Shown piece by piece: positions 43,679 through 53,181 of a DNA stretch of 64,000 bases. Source of the DNA: Marixanthomonas ophiurae (lineage in GTDB: Bacteria; Bacteroidota; Bacteroidia; Flavobacteriales; Flavobacteriaceae); assembly GCF_003413745.1 (NCBI RefSeq), contig NZ_QVID01000001.1:1178001-1242000 (forward strand). Reading direction: 5' to 3'. Every line of letters starts with the position of its first letter. The stretch's first letter is position 1. The notes beneath the pieces were generated by a model that had not been told where the DNA came from, did no database searches, and saw only the letters and a program-made list of their open reading frames with translations. The position numbers and the translations under genes are program-made.

Positions 43679-46426
43679 ATGGATAGATATTCTTTTCTAA
43701 ATGCGGTACACCCTTCGTACATCGCAGAACTTTACGACAAATACTTACAATATCCAGATAGTGTTGAGCCTAGTTGGCGAGCTTTCTTCCAAGGTTTTGA
43801 CTTTGGGATTGAAAACGATTCGTTAGAAGCACTCGGTATTGAGAAAAATGGTGAGATACCTGAAGGCTATTTTAAAGAATTTCAGGTAATTAAGTTGATT
43901 GATGCATATCGATCTCGTGGCCACTTGTTTACAAAAACAAACCCTGTACGCGAGAGAAGAAAATATACTCCTAAACTTGATATTGAGAATTTTGGATTGT
44001 CACAAGACGATTTGCAAACTTCTTTTAAAGCAGGAGAAATACTAGGTATTGGCGAATCAACGCTTGAAGAAATTCTAAAACACCTAAATAAGATCTATTG
44101 CGATTCTATTGGTATTGAATATATGTATATTCGGAAGCCTGAAGAAATTCAGTGGATTCAAGATAAGCTGAATGTTAATGAAAATCAGCCAAAATTTTCA
44201 GCAGACAAAAAGAAACATATTCTTAAAAAATTAAATGAAGCCGTCGCTTTTGAAAGCTTTTTGCACACTAAATATGTGGGGCAAAAACGGTTTTCATTGG
44301 AAGGTGGAGAAAGTTTAATCCCTGGTTTGGATGCTTTAATTGAAAGTGCTGCCGAAAAAGGTGTTGAAGAGTTTGTTATGGGAATGGCCCACCGAGGTCG
44401 TTTAAGTACTTTGACCAACATTTTTGGTAAAAGCGCTAAAGACATTTTTAGTGAATTTGACGGGAAAGATTACGAACAAGTTATTTTTGATGGTGATGTA
44501 AAATATCACTTAGGTTGGACTTCAAAGCGGAAAACCGATAGCGGAAAAGAAATTAACCTTAATATAGCACCAAACCCTTCGCATCTTGAAACGGTTGGCG
44601 CTGTAGTGCAGGGTATTGCGCGTGCAAAACAAGATGATCACCACTTAGAGCATCCTGAAAAAGTACTACCTATTGTAGTGCACGGAGATGCTGCTATTGC
44701 GGGACAAGGTATTGTGTACGAAATTGTGCAAATGGCGCAATTAGATGGCTACAAAACACAAGGAACCATTCATATTGTAGTAAATAACCAAGTTGGTTTT
44801 ACCACGAATTATTTAGCGGGTCGTTCTTCAACCTATTGTACCGATGTAGCTAAAGTAACGCTTTCACCAGTGCTTCACGTAAATGCAGATGATGTAGAAG
44901 CTGTGGTGCATGCGATGCTTTTTGCGTTAGAATTTAGAATGCATTTTAAACATGATGTTTTTATAGACTTACTAGGATATAGAAAATATGGACATAATGA
45001 AGGTGATGAGCCTAAGTTTACACAGCCAAAATTGTATAAAGCAATATCAAAACACGAAAATCCTCGTGACCTTTATTCTGAAAAGCTAATTAAAGAAGGT
45101 GTAATAGATAAAGAGTACACTAAAAAATTAGAAAAAGAATACAAAAACAAATTAGAAGAAAACCTTGAAGATTCTCGTAAAGAAGAGAAAACGGAAATCA
45201 GTGCCATTATGCAAGAAGAATGGGAAGGTTTTAATTATGCCGAAGAGGACAAGATGATGGAAGACGTAGATACTACGTTCGATCTTGATAAAATGACAGA
45301 AATAGCCGAAGTAATCACGAAACTTCCAGAAGATAAAAAATTCCTTCGTAAAGTAACTAAGCTGATTAAAGCAAGAAATAAAATGTACTTTGAAGACAAC
45401 AAGCTAGATTGGGCTATGGGTGAGTTGTTAGCTTACGGTACGTTATTAGCAGAAGGACATGATGTTCGTATAACTGGGCAAGATGTAGAAAGAGGTACTT
45501 TTTCACATAGACATGCTGTAATTAAAGCTGAGGAAAACGAAGAAGAAGTTGTATTGTTAAATGAGTTGAGTGAAGAACAGGCTCATTTCTATATTTACAA
45601 TTCATTACTCTCGGAGTATGCGGTAGTAGGTTTCGATTATGGTTATGCAATGGCAAGCCCTATTACATTGTGTATTTGGGAGGCACAATTTGGTGATTTT
45701 AGTAATGGAGCCCAGATAATGATCGATCAATACATTTCGGCTGCAGAAGACAAATGGAAGCTGCAAAACGGATTGGTAATGTTGTTGCCGCACGGTTATG
45801 AAGGGCAAGGAGCAGAGCACTCGTCAGCAAGAATGGAACGCTACCTTCAATTATGTGCAAAAGATAACATGTTTGTGGCAGATTGTACCACGCCGGCAAA
45901 CTTTTACCATTTACTTAGAAGACAAATAAAAGTTGATTACCGTAAACCATTAATTGTATTTACACCAAAAAGTTTGTTGCGTCATTCAAAAGTAGTTTCA
46001 ACTAAAGAAGAATTAGCGAATGGAACTTTCCAAATGGTTATTGACGATGCAGATGCAAAAGTTTCAAAAGTAAAGACGCTCGTGTTCTTAACGGGTAAAT
46101 TTTATTACGATCTTTTAGAGGTAAAAGAAGAAGAGAAGCGTGATGATGTTGCGTTGGTTAGAGTAGAACAGTTGTTTCCACTGCCAACTGAACAGATGAA
46201 GAAGTTAATGAAAAAATATAAAAACGCTAAAGATGTAGTTTGGGCACAAGAAGAACCTAAAAATATGGGTGCTTACTCACATATATTAATGCATTTTGAG
46301 GAAGCACGTAACTTTAGAGTGTGTAGTCGAAAAATGTATGCGGCCCCTGCATCAGGAAGCAGTGTGCGTTCTAAACAACGTCACCAAAAAGTAATTGAGA
46401 GCGTTTTTGATACTAACGAAAAATAA
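43679..46426 (+). CDS. sucA: 2-oxoglutarate dehydrogenase E1 component
   Basis: 915 aa, thiamine-PP-dependent decarboxylase of the TCA cycle. N-terminal MDRYSFLNAVHPSYIAELYDKYLQYPDSVEPSWRAFFQGF is the E1o signature that binds the E2 core. TPP region: HGDAAIAGQGIVYEI ... NNQVGFTT. Catalytic His loops: MGMAHRGRLSTL and PHGYEGQGAEHSSARMERYLQL. C-terminal KPLIVFTPKSLLRH. Full length. It forms an operon with sucB, 40 bp downstream; E3 (lipoamide dehydrogenase) is not in the window. Confidence 0.97.
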   Translation: MDRYSFLNAVHPSYIAELYDKYLQYPDSVEPSWRAFFQGFDFGIENDSLEALGIEKNGEIPEGYFKEFQVIKLIDAYRSRGHLFTKTNPVRERRKYTPKLDIENFGLSQDDLQTSFKAGEILGIGESTLEEILKHLNKIYCDSIGIEYMYIRKPEEIQWIQDKLNVNENQPKFSADKKKHILKKLNEAVAFESFLHTKYVGQKRFSLEGGESLIPGLDALIESAAEKGVEEFVMGMAHRGRLSTLTNIFGKSAKDIFSEFDGKDYEQVIFDGDVKYHLGWTSKRKTDSGKEINLNIAPNPSHLETVGAVVQGIARAKQDDHHLEHPEKVLPIVVHGDAAIAGQGIVYEIVQMAQLDGYKTQGTIHIVVNNQVGFTTNYLAGRSSTYCTDVAKVTLSPVLHVNADDVEAVVHAMLFALEFRMHFKHDVFIDLLGYRKYGHNEGDEPKFTQPKLYKAISKHENPRDLYSEKLIKEGVIDKEYTKKLEKEYKNKLEENLEDSRKEEKTEISAIMQEEWEGFNYAEEDKMMEDVDTTFDLDKMTEIAEVITKLPEDKKFLRKVTKLIKARNKMYFEDNKLDWAMGELLAYGTLLAEGHDVRITGQDVERGTFSHRHAVIKAEENEEEVVLLNELSEEQAHFYIYNSLLSEYAVVGFDYGYAMASPITLCIWEAQFGDFSNGAQIMIDQYISAAEDKWKLQNGLVMLLPHGYEGQGAEHSSARMERYLQLCAKDNMFVADCTTPANFYHLLRRQIKVDYRKPLIVFTPKSLLRHSKVVSTKEELANGTFQMVIDDADAKVSKVKTLVFLTGKFYYDLLEVKEEEKRDDVALVRVEQLFPLPTEQMKKLMKKYKNAKDVVWAQEEPKNMGAYSHILMHFEEARNFRVCSRKMYAAPASGSSVRSKQRHQKVIESVFDTNEK

Positions 46427-46466
46427 TACTATTATATAATATCCGTAACAGGTAAATTAAATTACT

Positions 46467-47729
46467 ATGGCATTAGAAATGAAAGTTCCCTCACCGGGAG
46501 AATCCATAACCGAAGTAGAAATAGCACAATGGTTAGTTGAGGATGGCGACTATGTAGAAAAAGATCAAGCCATTGCAGAAATTGACAGTGATAAAGCAAC
46601 CTTAGAATTACCTGCTGAAGCAAGCGGTATTATTACCCGTAAAGCAGAAGAGGGCGATGCTGTAGCTGTGGGAGAGGTGGTTTGTTTAATCGATACTGAA
46701 GCTGAAAAGCCAAGTGGCTCAGATGATGATTCTGATGATGATTCTGATGATGAAAAAAAATCAGAAGATAAAGACAACGATAAACCTGAAGCAAAAACAG
46801 AAAAACCATCTAAGCCTTCTACACAATCGCAAGAGCAGGATAAAAAAACATATGCTACCGGAACACCATCTCCTTCTGCTAAGAAGATTATGGACGAAAA
46901 AGGAGTGGATGCCAAAAATGTTAAAGGCTCTGGACGTGATGGACGTATAACAAAAGACGATGCAGTGAAAGCGAATCCATCGATGGGATCCCCTGGAACT
47001 GGTAGCAGAGGCACGGAACGTAAAAAGCTTTCAATGCTTAGACGTAAAGTTGCAGAGCGCTTAGTTTCAGCAAAAAATGAAACAGCTATGCTTACTACCT
47101 TTAACGAGGTGGATATGAGTCCTATTTTTGAGTTACGTAAAAAGTATAAAGAAAACTTTAAAAAGAAGCATGGTGTAAGTCTTGGCTTTATGTCATTCTT
47201 CACGTTAGCCGTTGTTAGAGCATTAGACATGTACCCAGATGTTAACTCTATGATTGATGGTGATTATCAAATAAAATATGACAACAAAGACATTTCAATA
47301 GCGGTTTCTGGTCCTAAAGGATTGATGGTTCCAGTTATTAGAAATGCAGAAAATTTAAGCTTTAGAGGTGTTGAGGACGAAGTAAAACGATTGGCACTTA
47401 GAGCTCGTGATGGAAAAATCACGGTTGATGAGATGACAGGCGGTACTTTTACCATCTCCAATGGAGGTGTTTTTGGAAGTATGCTTTCAACTCCAATTAT
47501 TAACCCTCCACAATCTGCTATTTTGGGAATGCATAATATTGTTGAGCGTCCAATTGCCAGAGATGGAGCTATAGCCATTGCGCCAATTATGTACGTTGCA
47601 CTATCCTATGACCATAGAATAATCGACGGAAAAGAATCTGTTGGGTTTTTGGTTGCTATTAAAGAAGCTTTAGAAAGTCCTGAAGAACTTTTAATGGACA
47701 ACGATGTTAAAAAAGCTTTAGAACTTTAA
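46467..47729 (+). CDS. sucB: Dihydrolipoyllysine-residue succinyltransferase (2-oxoglutarate dehydrogenase E2)
   Basis: 420 aa. One lipoyl domain (residues 1-78) with the modified lysine K43 in [11 protein letters not shown]. Then a highly acidic linker with repeated Asp/Ser codons (46720-46760), a peripheral subunit-binding domain ([32 protein letters not shown]) at about 130-165, and the catalytic core at 190-420 with the active-site His-x-x-x-Asp-Gly in [17 protein letters not shown]. Start and length are normal. It ends at a terminator. Confidence 0.97.
   Translation: MALEMKVPSPGESITEVEIAQWLVEDGDYVEKDQAIAEIDSDKATLELPAEASGIITRKAEEGDAVAVGEVVCLIDTEAEKPSGSDDDSDDDSDDEKKSEDKDNDKPEAKTEKPSKPSTQSQEQDKKTYATGTPSPSAKKIMDEKGVDAKNVKGSGRDGRITKDDAVKANPSMGSPGTGSRGTERKKLSMLRRKVAERLVSAKNETAMLTTFNEVDMSPIFELRKKYKENFKKKHGVSLGFMSFFTLAVVRALDMYPDVNSMIDGDYQIKYDNKDISIAVSGPKGLMVPVIRNAENLSFRGVEDEVKRLALRARDGKITVDEMTGGTFTISNGGVFGSMLSTPIINPPQSAILGMHNIVERPIARDGAIAIAPIMYVALSYDHRIIDGKESVGFLVAIKEALESPEELLMDNDVKKALEL
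46720..46760 (+). repeat. Short tandem repeat coding the acidic linker of sucB
   Basis: Three copies of a 12-nt unit of the form GATGATGATTCT encode (Asp-Asp-Asp/Ser) repeats in the linker between lipoyl and subunit-binding domains. Such tracts can vary in copy number by slippage without breaking the frame. Confidence 0.7.
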
Positions 47730-47751
47730 AAAATATCAATTACTATAAACT

Positions 47752-47783
47752 AAAAACACCCGGCAAAAGCTGGGTGTTTTTTA
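47752..47783. terminator. Terminator of sucAB, probably bidirectional
   Basis: AAAACACCC-GGC (47753-47764) pairs with GCTGGGTGTTTT (47769-47780), loop AAAA, T tract on the plus strand. The minus-strand flank is also T-rich, so it can also end the small gene at 47817-47936. Confidence 0.88.
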
Positions 47784-47816
47784 TTTAATTAGTTAGTTGA
47801 AATATTAACATAAAAA

Positions 47817-47936
47817 TTAAGAAACAAAATAATTAACAATATTCAGTAATACAATAGAAATTACAATGACAACTAAAAGGGTAAAAACCCTTTTCTTATT
47901 TTTTTCATTTTTCTTGTCGTCATCTTTAAACACCAT
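47817..47936 (-). CDS. Candidate 39-aa tail-anchored membrane peptide
   Basis: A short open frame: ATG at 47936, TAA at 47819-47817. The first 16 residues are charged (MVFKDDDKKNEKNKKR) and the rest is one continuous hydrophobic helix (VFTLLVVIVISIVLLNIVNY, then FVS). Such a sharp split into polar head and membrane segment is unlikely in random AT-rich DNA. It lies between the sucB terminator and the response regulator gene, on the same strand as the latter, with that terminator in reverse orientation downstream. No strong promoter is seen. Function unknown; expression not shown. Confidence 0.5.
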   Translation of the reverse strand: MVFKDDDKKNEKNKKRVFTLLVVIVISIVLLNIVNYFVS

Positions 47937-47983
47937 GTTAATATTCAGTAAGTAAATGTCAGAAAATAAATACAATTATAAAA

Positions 47984-47999
47984 TACGTGTAAACACGTA
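47984..47999 (-). terminator. Small hairpin after the response regulator gene
   Basis: TACGTGT-AA-ACACGTA is a near-perfect 16-bp palindrome 22 bp after the response regulator stop. On the minus strand it is followed by TTTT, so it may be a weak terminator; as DNA it could instead be a binding site. Confidence 0.45.
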
Positions 48000-48020
48000 A
48001 TTATCCTATAAATGATGTTT

Positions 48021-48653
48021 TTACAGCATTTTATCGTGATTTTCCTTGGCCCAAATAAGCAAGCTGTTTGTTTTAGGCTCTAAATCTAATTTAGATATTA
48101 TATTACTTCTATGTTTTTCAACAGTTCGGTGCGAGATAAAAAGCAGAGAAGCTATTTCTTTATTGGTTTTATCGTTTGCAATTAATTTTAATATCTTTTT
48201 TTCAGAAGGGGTTAATGCATTTAAGGCACTATCAGAAAAAAGAATTTCATCAAGTAGTTCCTTTATCTTTGGGCTGAAATACTTATCGCCTCTTGTAACG
48301 GTATTAATACAATTTTCAATTTCTTCTAATGCAAATTCTTTTAAAACATAACCAAATATGTTTAACTCTTGGGCTTTAAGATAAAGCTCTTTCTCTTTAT
48401 GCAGTGTTATGAGTACAATTTTAGTGGCGATTAAATTCTCCTTGCATTTTCTGGCTATTTCAATTCCAGACATATAAGGCATTTGTATATCTAGAATGGC
48501 AATGCTAGGTTTTTCTTTGGCAATTATATTGTAGGCATCCCTTCCATTATGCGCACTACCAATAATGTTATATTCTTTTTCTAGTAAAAAATCATTTAAC
48601 CCTTTCAATAAAAGGGGATGATCATCTGCTGTTATGATGGTTTGTGTGTTCAT
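48021..48653 (-). CDS. NarL/FixJ-type response regulator
   Basis: 210 aa. Receiver domain with acid pocket D10-D11, phosphorylation site D55 (SIAILDIQMPYMSG) and the conserved Lys in GYVLKEFALEEI. C-terminal LuxR-type HTH (ALTPSEKKILKLIANDKTNKEIASLLFISHRTVEKHRSNII). It overlaps the sensor kinase gene by 4 bp (ATGA), making a certain cognate pair. Targets unknown. Confidence 0.95.
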   Translation of the reverse strand: MNTQTIITADDHPLLLKGLNDFLLEKEYNIIGSAHNGRDAYNIIAKEKPSIAILDIQMPYMSGIEIARKCKENLIATKIVLITLHKEKELYLKAQELNIFGYVLKEFALEEIENCINTVTRGDKYFSPKIKELLDEILFSDSALNALTPSEKKILKLIANDKTNKEIASLLFISHRTVEKHRSNIISKLDLEPKTNSLLIWAKENHDKML

Positions 48654-50671
48654 GATACCGGAAATTGAAAAATGATTATAGTACCATTATTTTTTATTGA
48701 TTTCACCTTCATTTGTCCATTTAAAAATCGGGTTCGTTCCAAAAGTGTTTTTAAGCCTAGGGATTTTATATTTTGGTACTTTTCAGTAAAATCAAAACCT
48801 ACACCATTGTCCTTAACTGAAATAACGATGTTTCCGGTGAGTTTTTTTATGGTTACTCTACTGGCTTCAGCTTTGGCGTGCTTTAAAATATTATTGAGTG
48901 CTTCTTGCACAATCCTATAGATATTCACCTCTTGCTCTTTGGTGAACAAGTTATCAATATTATCTATTTCAGAAGAAATAAAAAGCGTTGTATTTTCATC
49001 TATTTGTGTTAATGTGTATTCTATTGCTTTGGTTATCCCCATTTCCTGAAGCTGAAACGGATGAAGGTCTCTTGATATAGACCGAACTTCGTCAATTGCA
49101 TCATCAACCATTTTTTTGGTGTCATTGTCGCCGTTGGCCACAATTTTATTTTTAATGAGTAGTAATCTTTGTCCAAGTCCATCGTGAAGGTCTTTAGAGA
49201 TACGCTTTCGTTCTAGTTCTTGTGATACCAAAAGTTTTTGACTAAATTTTTCTTGTACTTCTTTATTACTTTTAAGGTAGCGTTGGTTACGATATAGTAG
49301 TATAAGGCCAAATAGAAGTACGACCGCTAAACTTGAAAAGAACACAATCTTCTTGAAGTTTTCATTGTCTTTTTCCAATAATTGAATGTTAGTGTTTTTT
49401 TCAACTAGCTTTTTTTCTTTTTTTTCGGTTTCGTACAAGGTTTGATAATAGGCTAGAAATTGTGCTGTACCTTTATTGTATAAAGAATCCCGTAAGTTTA
49501 AGTAAGCATTTTTATTTTCAAGACTTTTTTTAAATTTTCCCGTTTCAGAATAAATATTAGAGAGTAATAAGTGGGAATACATAATATCATCCTCATGGCC
49601 AACCGCCTTTGCAAATAACAATTGATCTTCGGCAAATTGCAATGCTTCATTATCGAGGCCCATAGCATGATAATATTTAGCCTTGGCACCATTGTAACTT
49701 ATTTTAGCTAAGCGATCTTGTTTTGCCTTGCCAATCCATTGATCTAGTATTTTTATATACTCTTTTGCTTTAAATAATTGATTGTTGCTTATGTAATATT
49801 CGGCAAGTTTAGCATTAACGTCTATGCGGTTAATGTAATCTTCTTGCGTATTGTCGGTGATAGTAAGTAACGAATCTGCTTTTAAAAGATATGCAAGTTC
49901 TAATTCTTTGTTCCCAGTTTTTTGATAATCAATAGCTTGATTGTAATACTCGGTTATTATGTATTTTTTGTTTTCCAACCCTTTAAGGGTTTCAATAAGA
50001 TCTTTACGTTCTTTTTCAGCCTTATCATAAAAACCGTTCATGCTGAACATGGTAATGATACCTTGTCTAGCATGTAACATATACTCATACTCTTTTCTCT
50101 TTTCGTAAAAGCGATATGCTTTTTCATAATAATCACTCGCGGCTACAAATTTCCCGATGTTCGAATACGCTTGCCCACTAAACAAGTAGGCATCTGCAAT
50201 ATATATGGAATCTTTTGTAGAAAAATTATTTATTGCCTTTGCATAGTCTTCTATAGATTCTTTTACGTTAAGCTTAAGATTTGCTTTTCCTCTTTTAAGG
50301 TAGAGTCCACCTAATAAAAAGCTGTCTTTTATTTTATACTTATGAGCCAGAACCCCATCGATTATCATTATGGCTCGTCGGGGTTCATTTTTATAGTCTG
50401 AAAGAATCAACTGTAAATTCATGGCCTTTTTGGCGGCTAATGATATGCTGTCTATTTCTTTAGCCAACTCAATATATTGACCACTATATTTAACAAAGGT
50501 GTCATTATCAACACTATAGCTTTTTGAGAGAACAGAGTCGATAGCCGCTAGCTTGGAGAGCGTGTCAGTGGCAATACGGGCTTTTCTTTTATAAAAAGAT
50601 ATATCTTGCCCACTACCCATAAAAGGGTATACTAATAATAGGCTAAATACTACCAAAAACTTTTTTTGCAT
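48650..50671 (-). CDS. TPR-containing sensor histidine kinase (HisKA_3)
   Basis: 673 aa. Signal peptide (LLLVYPFMGSGQ), a long periplasmic region of TPR-like helical repeats (residues about 30-400), one membrane helix (KIVFFSSLAVVLLFGLILLYR, about 440-460), then HisKA_3 with the phospho-acceptor His in RKRISKDLHDGLGQRLLLIKNK and a HATPase domain (NIYRIVQEALNNILKHAKA..DNGVGFDF). This is the NarX/DesK-like class. Periplasmic TPRs probably sense a protein or envelope state. Co-transcribed with the regulator. Confidence 0.93.
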   Translation of the reverse strand: MQKKFLVVFSLLLVYPFMGSGQDISFYKRKARIATDTLSKLAAIDSVLSKSYSVDNDTFVKYSGQYIELAKEIDSISLAAKKAMNLQLILSDYKNEPRRAIMIIDGVLAHKYKIKDSFLLGGLYLKRGKANLKLNVKESIEDYAKAINNFSTKDSIYIADAYLFSGQAYSNIGKFVAASDYYEKAYRFYEKRKEYEYMLHARQGIITMFSMNGFYDKAEKERKDLIETLKGLENKKYIITEYYNQAIDYQKTGNKELELAYLLKADSLLTITDNTQEDYINRIDVNAKLAEYYISNNQLFKAKEYIKILDQWIGKAKQDRLAKISYNGAKAKYYHAMGLDNEALQFAEDQLLFAKAVGHEDDIMYSHLLLSNIYSETGKFKKSLENKNAYLNLRDSLYNKGTAQFLAYYQTLYETEKKEKKLVEKNTNIQLLEKDNENFKKIVFFSSLAVVLLFGLILLYRNQRYLKSNKEVQEKFSQKLLVSQELERKRISKDLHDGLGQRLLLIKNKIVANGDNDTKKMVDDAIDEVRSISRDLHPFQLQEMGITKAIEYTLTQIDENTTLFISSEIDNIDNLFTKEQEVNIYRIVQEALNNILKHAKAEASRVTIKKLTGNIVISVKDNGVGFDFTEKYQNIKSLGLKTLLERTRFLNGQMKVKSIKNNGTIIIFQFPVS

Positions 50672-50744
50672 TGTTACCTATAAGTTAGGGGGGAGTATCT
50701 AAAATTACTAAAAAATATTCAGTGATAGGATACTTATAGGAAAC

Positions 50745-51179
50745 TTATTTTAAATACACACAGTTTCTTCCATAATCAATAACAGCGCGGAATTGCTTTA
50801 AAAAATCGGCTCCGATAATTCCGTTTACAGAATCTTCTTCCGCTTGTTGTAGTGCTTGATTTACATGTGAGAGATCAAAAACCACAAAATCCATAGAATT
50901 TGAACTCCAATTTCCTATAGCAATTTTGTTTTTTCGAGTAATTTTCGTTTCCATATTGATAGCTCCGGCACCAGCAGCTTTTATTTCACTGTCTTCACTT
51001 TCCATCATAAAATAATTGATTTCATCAAAACCAATACAACTTGTTGAAGCCCCTGTGTCTAAAATAAATAAACCTTGAACTCCATTTATTGTGGCAGTTA
51101 ATTCATAATGTCCTGTTGCCAATTTTTTTAACGGTATTCTATAAAATTTTTTCCCTTCAAGGAATGTACGTAATTGCAT
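50745..51179 (-). CDS. Retropepsin-like aspartyl protease family protein
   Basis: 144 aa from ATG 51179 (MQLRTFLEGKKFYRIPL). The longer frame to 51248 would run over the start of tatD and its promoter, so it is rejected. The catalytic motif L40-D41-T42-G43-A44-S45 lies in a pepsin-like hydrophobic context (GLFILDTGAST), followed by the second conserved glycine region NGIIGADFLKQFRAVIDY. One DTG per chain means it should act as a dimer. No signal peptide is visible. Substrate unknown. Confidence 0.8.
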   Translation of the reverse strand: MQLRTFLEGKKFYRIPLKKLATGHYELTATINGVQGLFILDTGASTSCIGFDEINYFMMESEDSEIKAAGAGAINMETKITRKNKIAIGNWSSNSMDFVVFDLSHVNQALQQAEEDSVNGIIGADFLKQFRAVIDYGRNCVYLK

Positions 51180-51189
51180 CTCTTGTTTT

Positions 51190-51223
51190 TTGTAAAGATA
51201 GCCAACAAATTTAAGTAGCTTTG
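51190..51223 (+). promoter_or_regulatory. Promoter of tatD-ansA giving a leaderless transcript
   Basis: TTG (51190-51192), 23 nt, TAGCTTTG (51216-51223). The ATG of tatD begins 6 nt after the box, at or next to the expected start site, so the mRNA should have almost no leader. Confidence 0.65.
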
Positions 51224-51228
51224 TTGTT

Positions 51229-51993
51229 ATGTTAACAGATACACACACACATTTATATAGTGATGCTTTTAATGAAGATAGAAAGCAGATGATGCAGCGG
51301 GCTATCGATGCTGGAGTAGAACGTTTTTTTATTCCTGCAATAGATTCGGGGCATACAGAAGAAATGTACGAGTTGGAAAAAAACTATCCTGATCAGGTTT
51401 TCTTAATGATGGGGTTGCACCCAACTTCGGTTAAAGAGAACTATGAAGAAGAACTTGCCCACATAGAAAAACAGTTTAAAAAACGTAGCTTTTATGCGGT
51501 AGGTGAAATTGGGATTGACCTATATTGGGATACTTCAACCTTGGCTATTCAACAAGATGCATTTAAAAGACAAATACAATTAGCTAAAAAGTACAAATTG
51601 CCTATTGTAATTCATTGTAGAGATGCATTTGATGAAGTGTTTGAGGTTTTGGAAAGTGAAAAGGGTGATGGCCTCTTTGGGATTTTTCATTGCTTTACCG
51701 GTACAAAAGAGCAAGCAGAGCAAGCCTTGTCTTATAATATGAAATTAGGCATTGGCGGTGTAGTAACCTTTAAAAATGGTAAAATCGATCAATTTCTGAA
51801 TCAAATTGATTTAAAACATATCGTTTTAGAAACCGATTCACCTTATTTATCTCCAACACCGTATCGTGGTAAACGAAATGAAAGCAGTTACTTAAAGTTG
51901 ATTTGTAAGAAAGTGGCGCAATTATATACTATTTCAGAAGAAGAAGTAGCTAGAGTGACCACTCAAAATTCAAAAGAAGTATTCAGTAAATAA
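51229..51993 (+). CDS. tatD: TatD-family metal-dependent DNase/hydrolase
   Basis: 254 aa TIM-barrel. Metal ligands: H6 and H8 (MLTDTHTHLY), Glu in AVGEIGIDLYWD, His in PIVIHCRDAF, His in GIFHCFTG, and Asp in VLETDSPYLSP. Family members have 3'-exonuclease activity and take part in DNA repair or turnover. The next gene, ansA, begins 9 bp later, so the two are an operon. Confidence 0.93.
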   Translation: MLTDTHTHLYSDAFNEDRKQMMQRAIDAGVERFFIPAIDSGHTEEMYELEKNYPDQVFLMMGLHPTSVKENYEEELAHIEKQFKKRSFYAVGEIGIDLYWDTSTLAIQQDAFKRQIQLAKKYKLPIVIHCRDAFDEVFEVLESEKGDGLFGIFHCFTGTKEQAEQALSYNMKLGIGGVVTFKNGKIDQFLNQIDLKHIVLETDSPYLSPTPYRGKRNESSYLKLICKKVAQLYTISEEEVARVTTQNSKEVFSK

Positions 51994-52002
51994 TATAACA
52001 GC

Positions 52003-53031
52003 ATGCATAAAAAACCCAACATACTTTTAATATATACTGGAGGTACCATAGGTATGATTAAAGATTTTGAAACCGGAGCACTTCGTAATTTCAATTTTGA
52101 CGATCTGTTAAAGCACATTCCAGAATTAAAGTTGTTGGACTGCGAAATAAGCACTCGAAGTTTTGAAGAGCCCATCGACAGCTCTAATATGAGCGCTAAA
52201 TATTGGACGATGATAGCGGGTATTATTGAAGAAAATTATGCAGACTTTGATGGGTTTGTGGTATTGCACGGAAGCGATACCATGTCTTACACTGCTTCGG
52301 CTTTAAGTTTTATGTTGGAAAACTTAGCAAAACCAGTCGTGTTTACAGGATCGCAGTTACCTATTGGTGATTTACGCACCGATGCGAAAGAAAATTTAAT
52401 TACCTCTATACAAATAGCAGCACTACAAGAAAAGGGGAGGCCTAAAATATCTGAAGTATGTCTGTATTTTGAATATAAATTGTACCGGGCGAACCGTACC
52501 ACAAAAATAAATGCAGAACATTTTGAAGCATTTGCTTCCTTAAATTATCCGCCATTGGTTGAGAGCGGTGTTCATCTTTTTATCAACCACGAAGCACTTT
52601 ATAAACCCAACCGAAGAAAAAAACTGAAGGTGCACAAGCGGATGGAATCTAATATTGTGTTGCTGAAAATGTTTCCCGGAATCGATATTGCTACCGTAGA
52701 ACACATTTTTGCATATCCCGAGATAAAAGGGTTAGTGATTGAAACCTACGGAAGTGGAAACACAACAAATGAAGAATGGTTTTTAAAAGCTCTAAAAAAA
52801 ATAACCACAAAGGGAATTCCAGTAATTAATGTAACTCAATGTTCAGGTGGAAGTGTAGTAATGGGGCTTTACGAAACTAGCACAGCCCTAAAAAAAATGG
52901 GGGTTATTTCAGGTAAAGACATAACAACTGAAGCCGCCTTGGCAAAATTAATGTACCTTTTAGGGCAAAAAATATCACCTAATAGCTTTAAAACCATATT
53001 TGAAACATCTTTAAGAGGAGAGATGATGTAA
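52003..53031 (+). CDS. ansA: Type I (cytoplasmic) L-asparaginase
   Basis: 342 aa. Both threonine motifs of the asparaginase/glutaminase family are present: YTGGTIGMI (nucleophile T12 or T15) and VVLHGSDTMSYTASALSFM with the Thr-Asp and downstream Lys. No signal peptide, so the cytoplasmic type I form. Converts asparagine to aspartate and ammonia. ATG 52003 gives the usual N-terminus MHKKPNILLIYTGGT. Conserved gene order tatD-ansA is common in flavobacteria. Confidence 0.93.
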   Translation: MHKKPNILLIYTGGTIGMIKDFETGALRNFNFDDLLKHIPELKLLDCEISTRSFEEPIDSSNMSAKYWTMIAGIIEENYADFDGFVVLHGSDTMSYTASALSFMLENLAKPVVFTGSQLPIGDLRTDAKENLITSIQIAALQEKGRPKISEVCLYFEYKLYRANRTTKINAEHFEAFASLNYPPLVESGVHLFINHEALYKPNRRKKLKVHKRMESNIVLLKMFPGIDIATVEHIFAYPEIKGLVIETYGSGNTTNEEWFLKALKKITTKGIPVINVTQCSGGSVVMGLYETSTALKKMGVISGKDITTEAALAKLMYLLGQKISPNSFKTIFETSLRGEMM

Positions 53032-53181
53032 ATTTCCTTGTGAAATGTTTTATCAACCAACATTTTTTTTGTTATTTGGCACTCCGTTTATAAAATGCCT
53101 TTACCTCAGTATTAAAATAAGATTCTTTATTTGATAGAATAAGGTTTTTTGCTTTGTTTGGGGTTAGTAAGAAAAAAATTT

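Noticed and set aside
46565-47230. 221-codon open frame on the minus strand inside sucB
   Set aside because: It is a shadow of sucB caused by its Asp/Ser/Lys codon pattern; the translation is Ser-rich and shows no family, while sucB is a certain gene.
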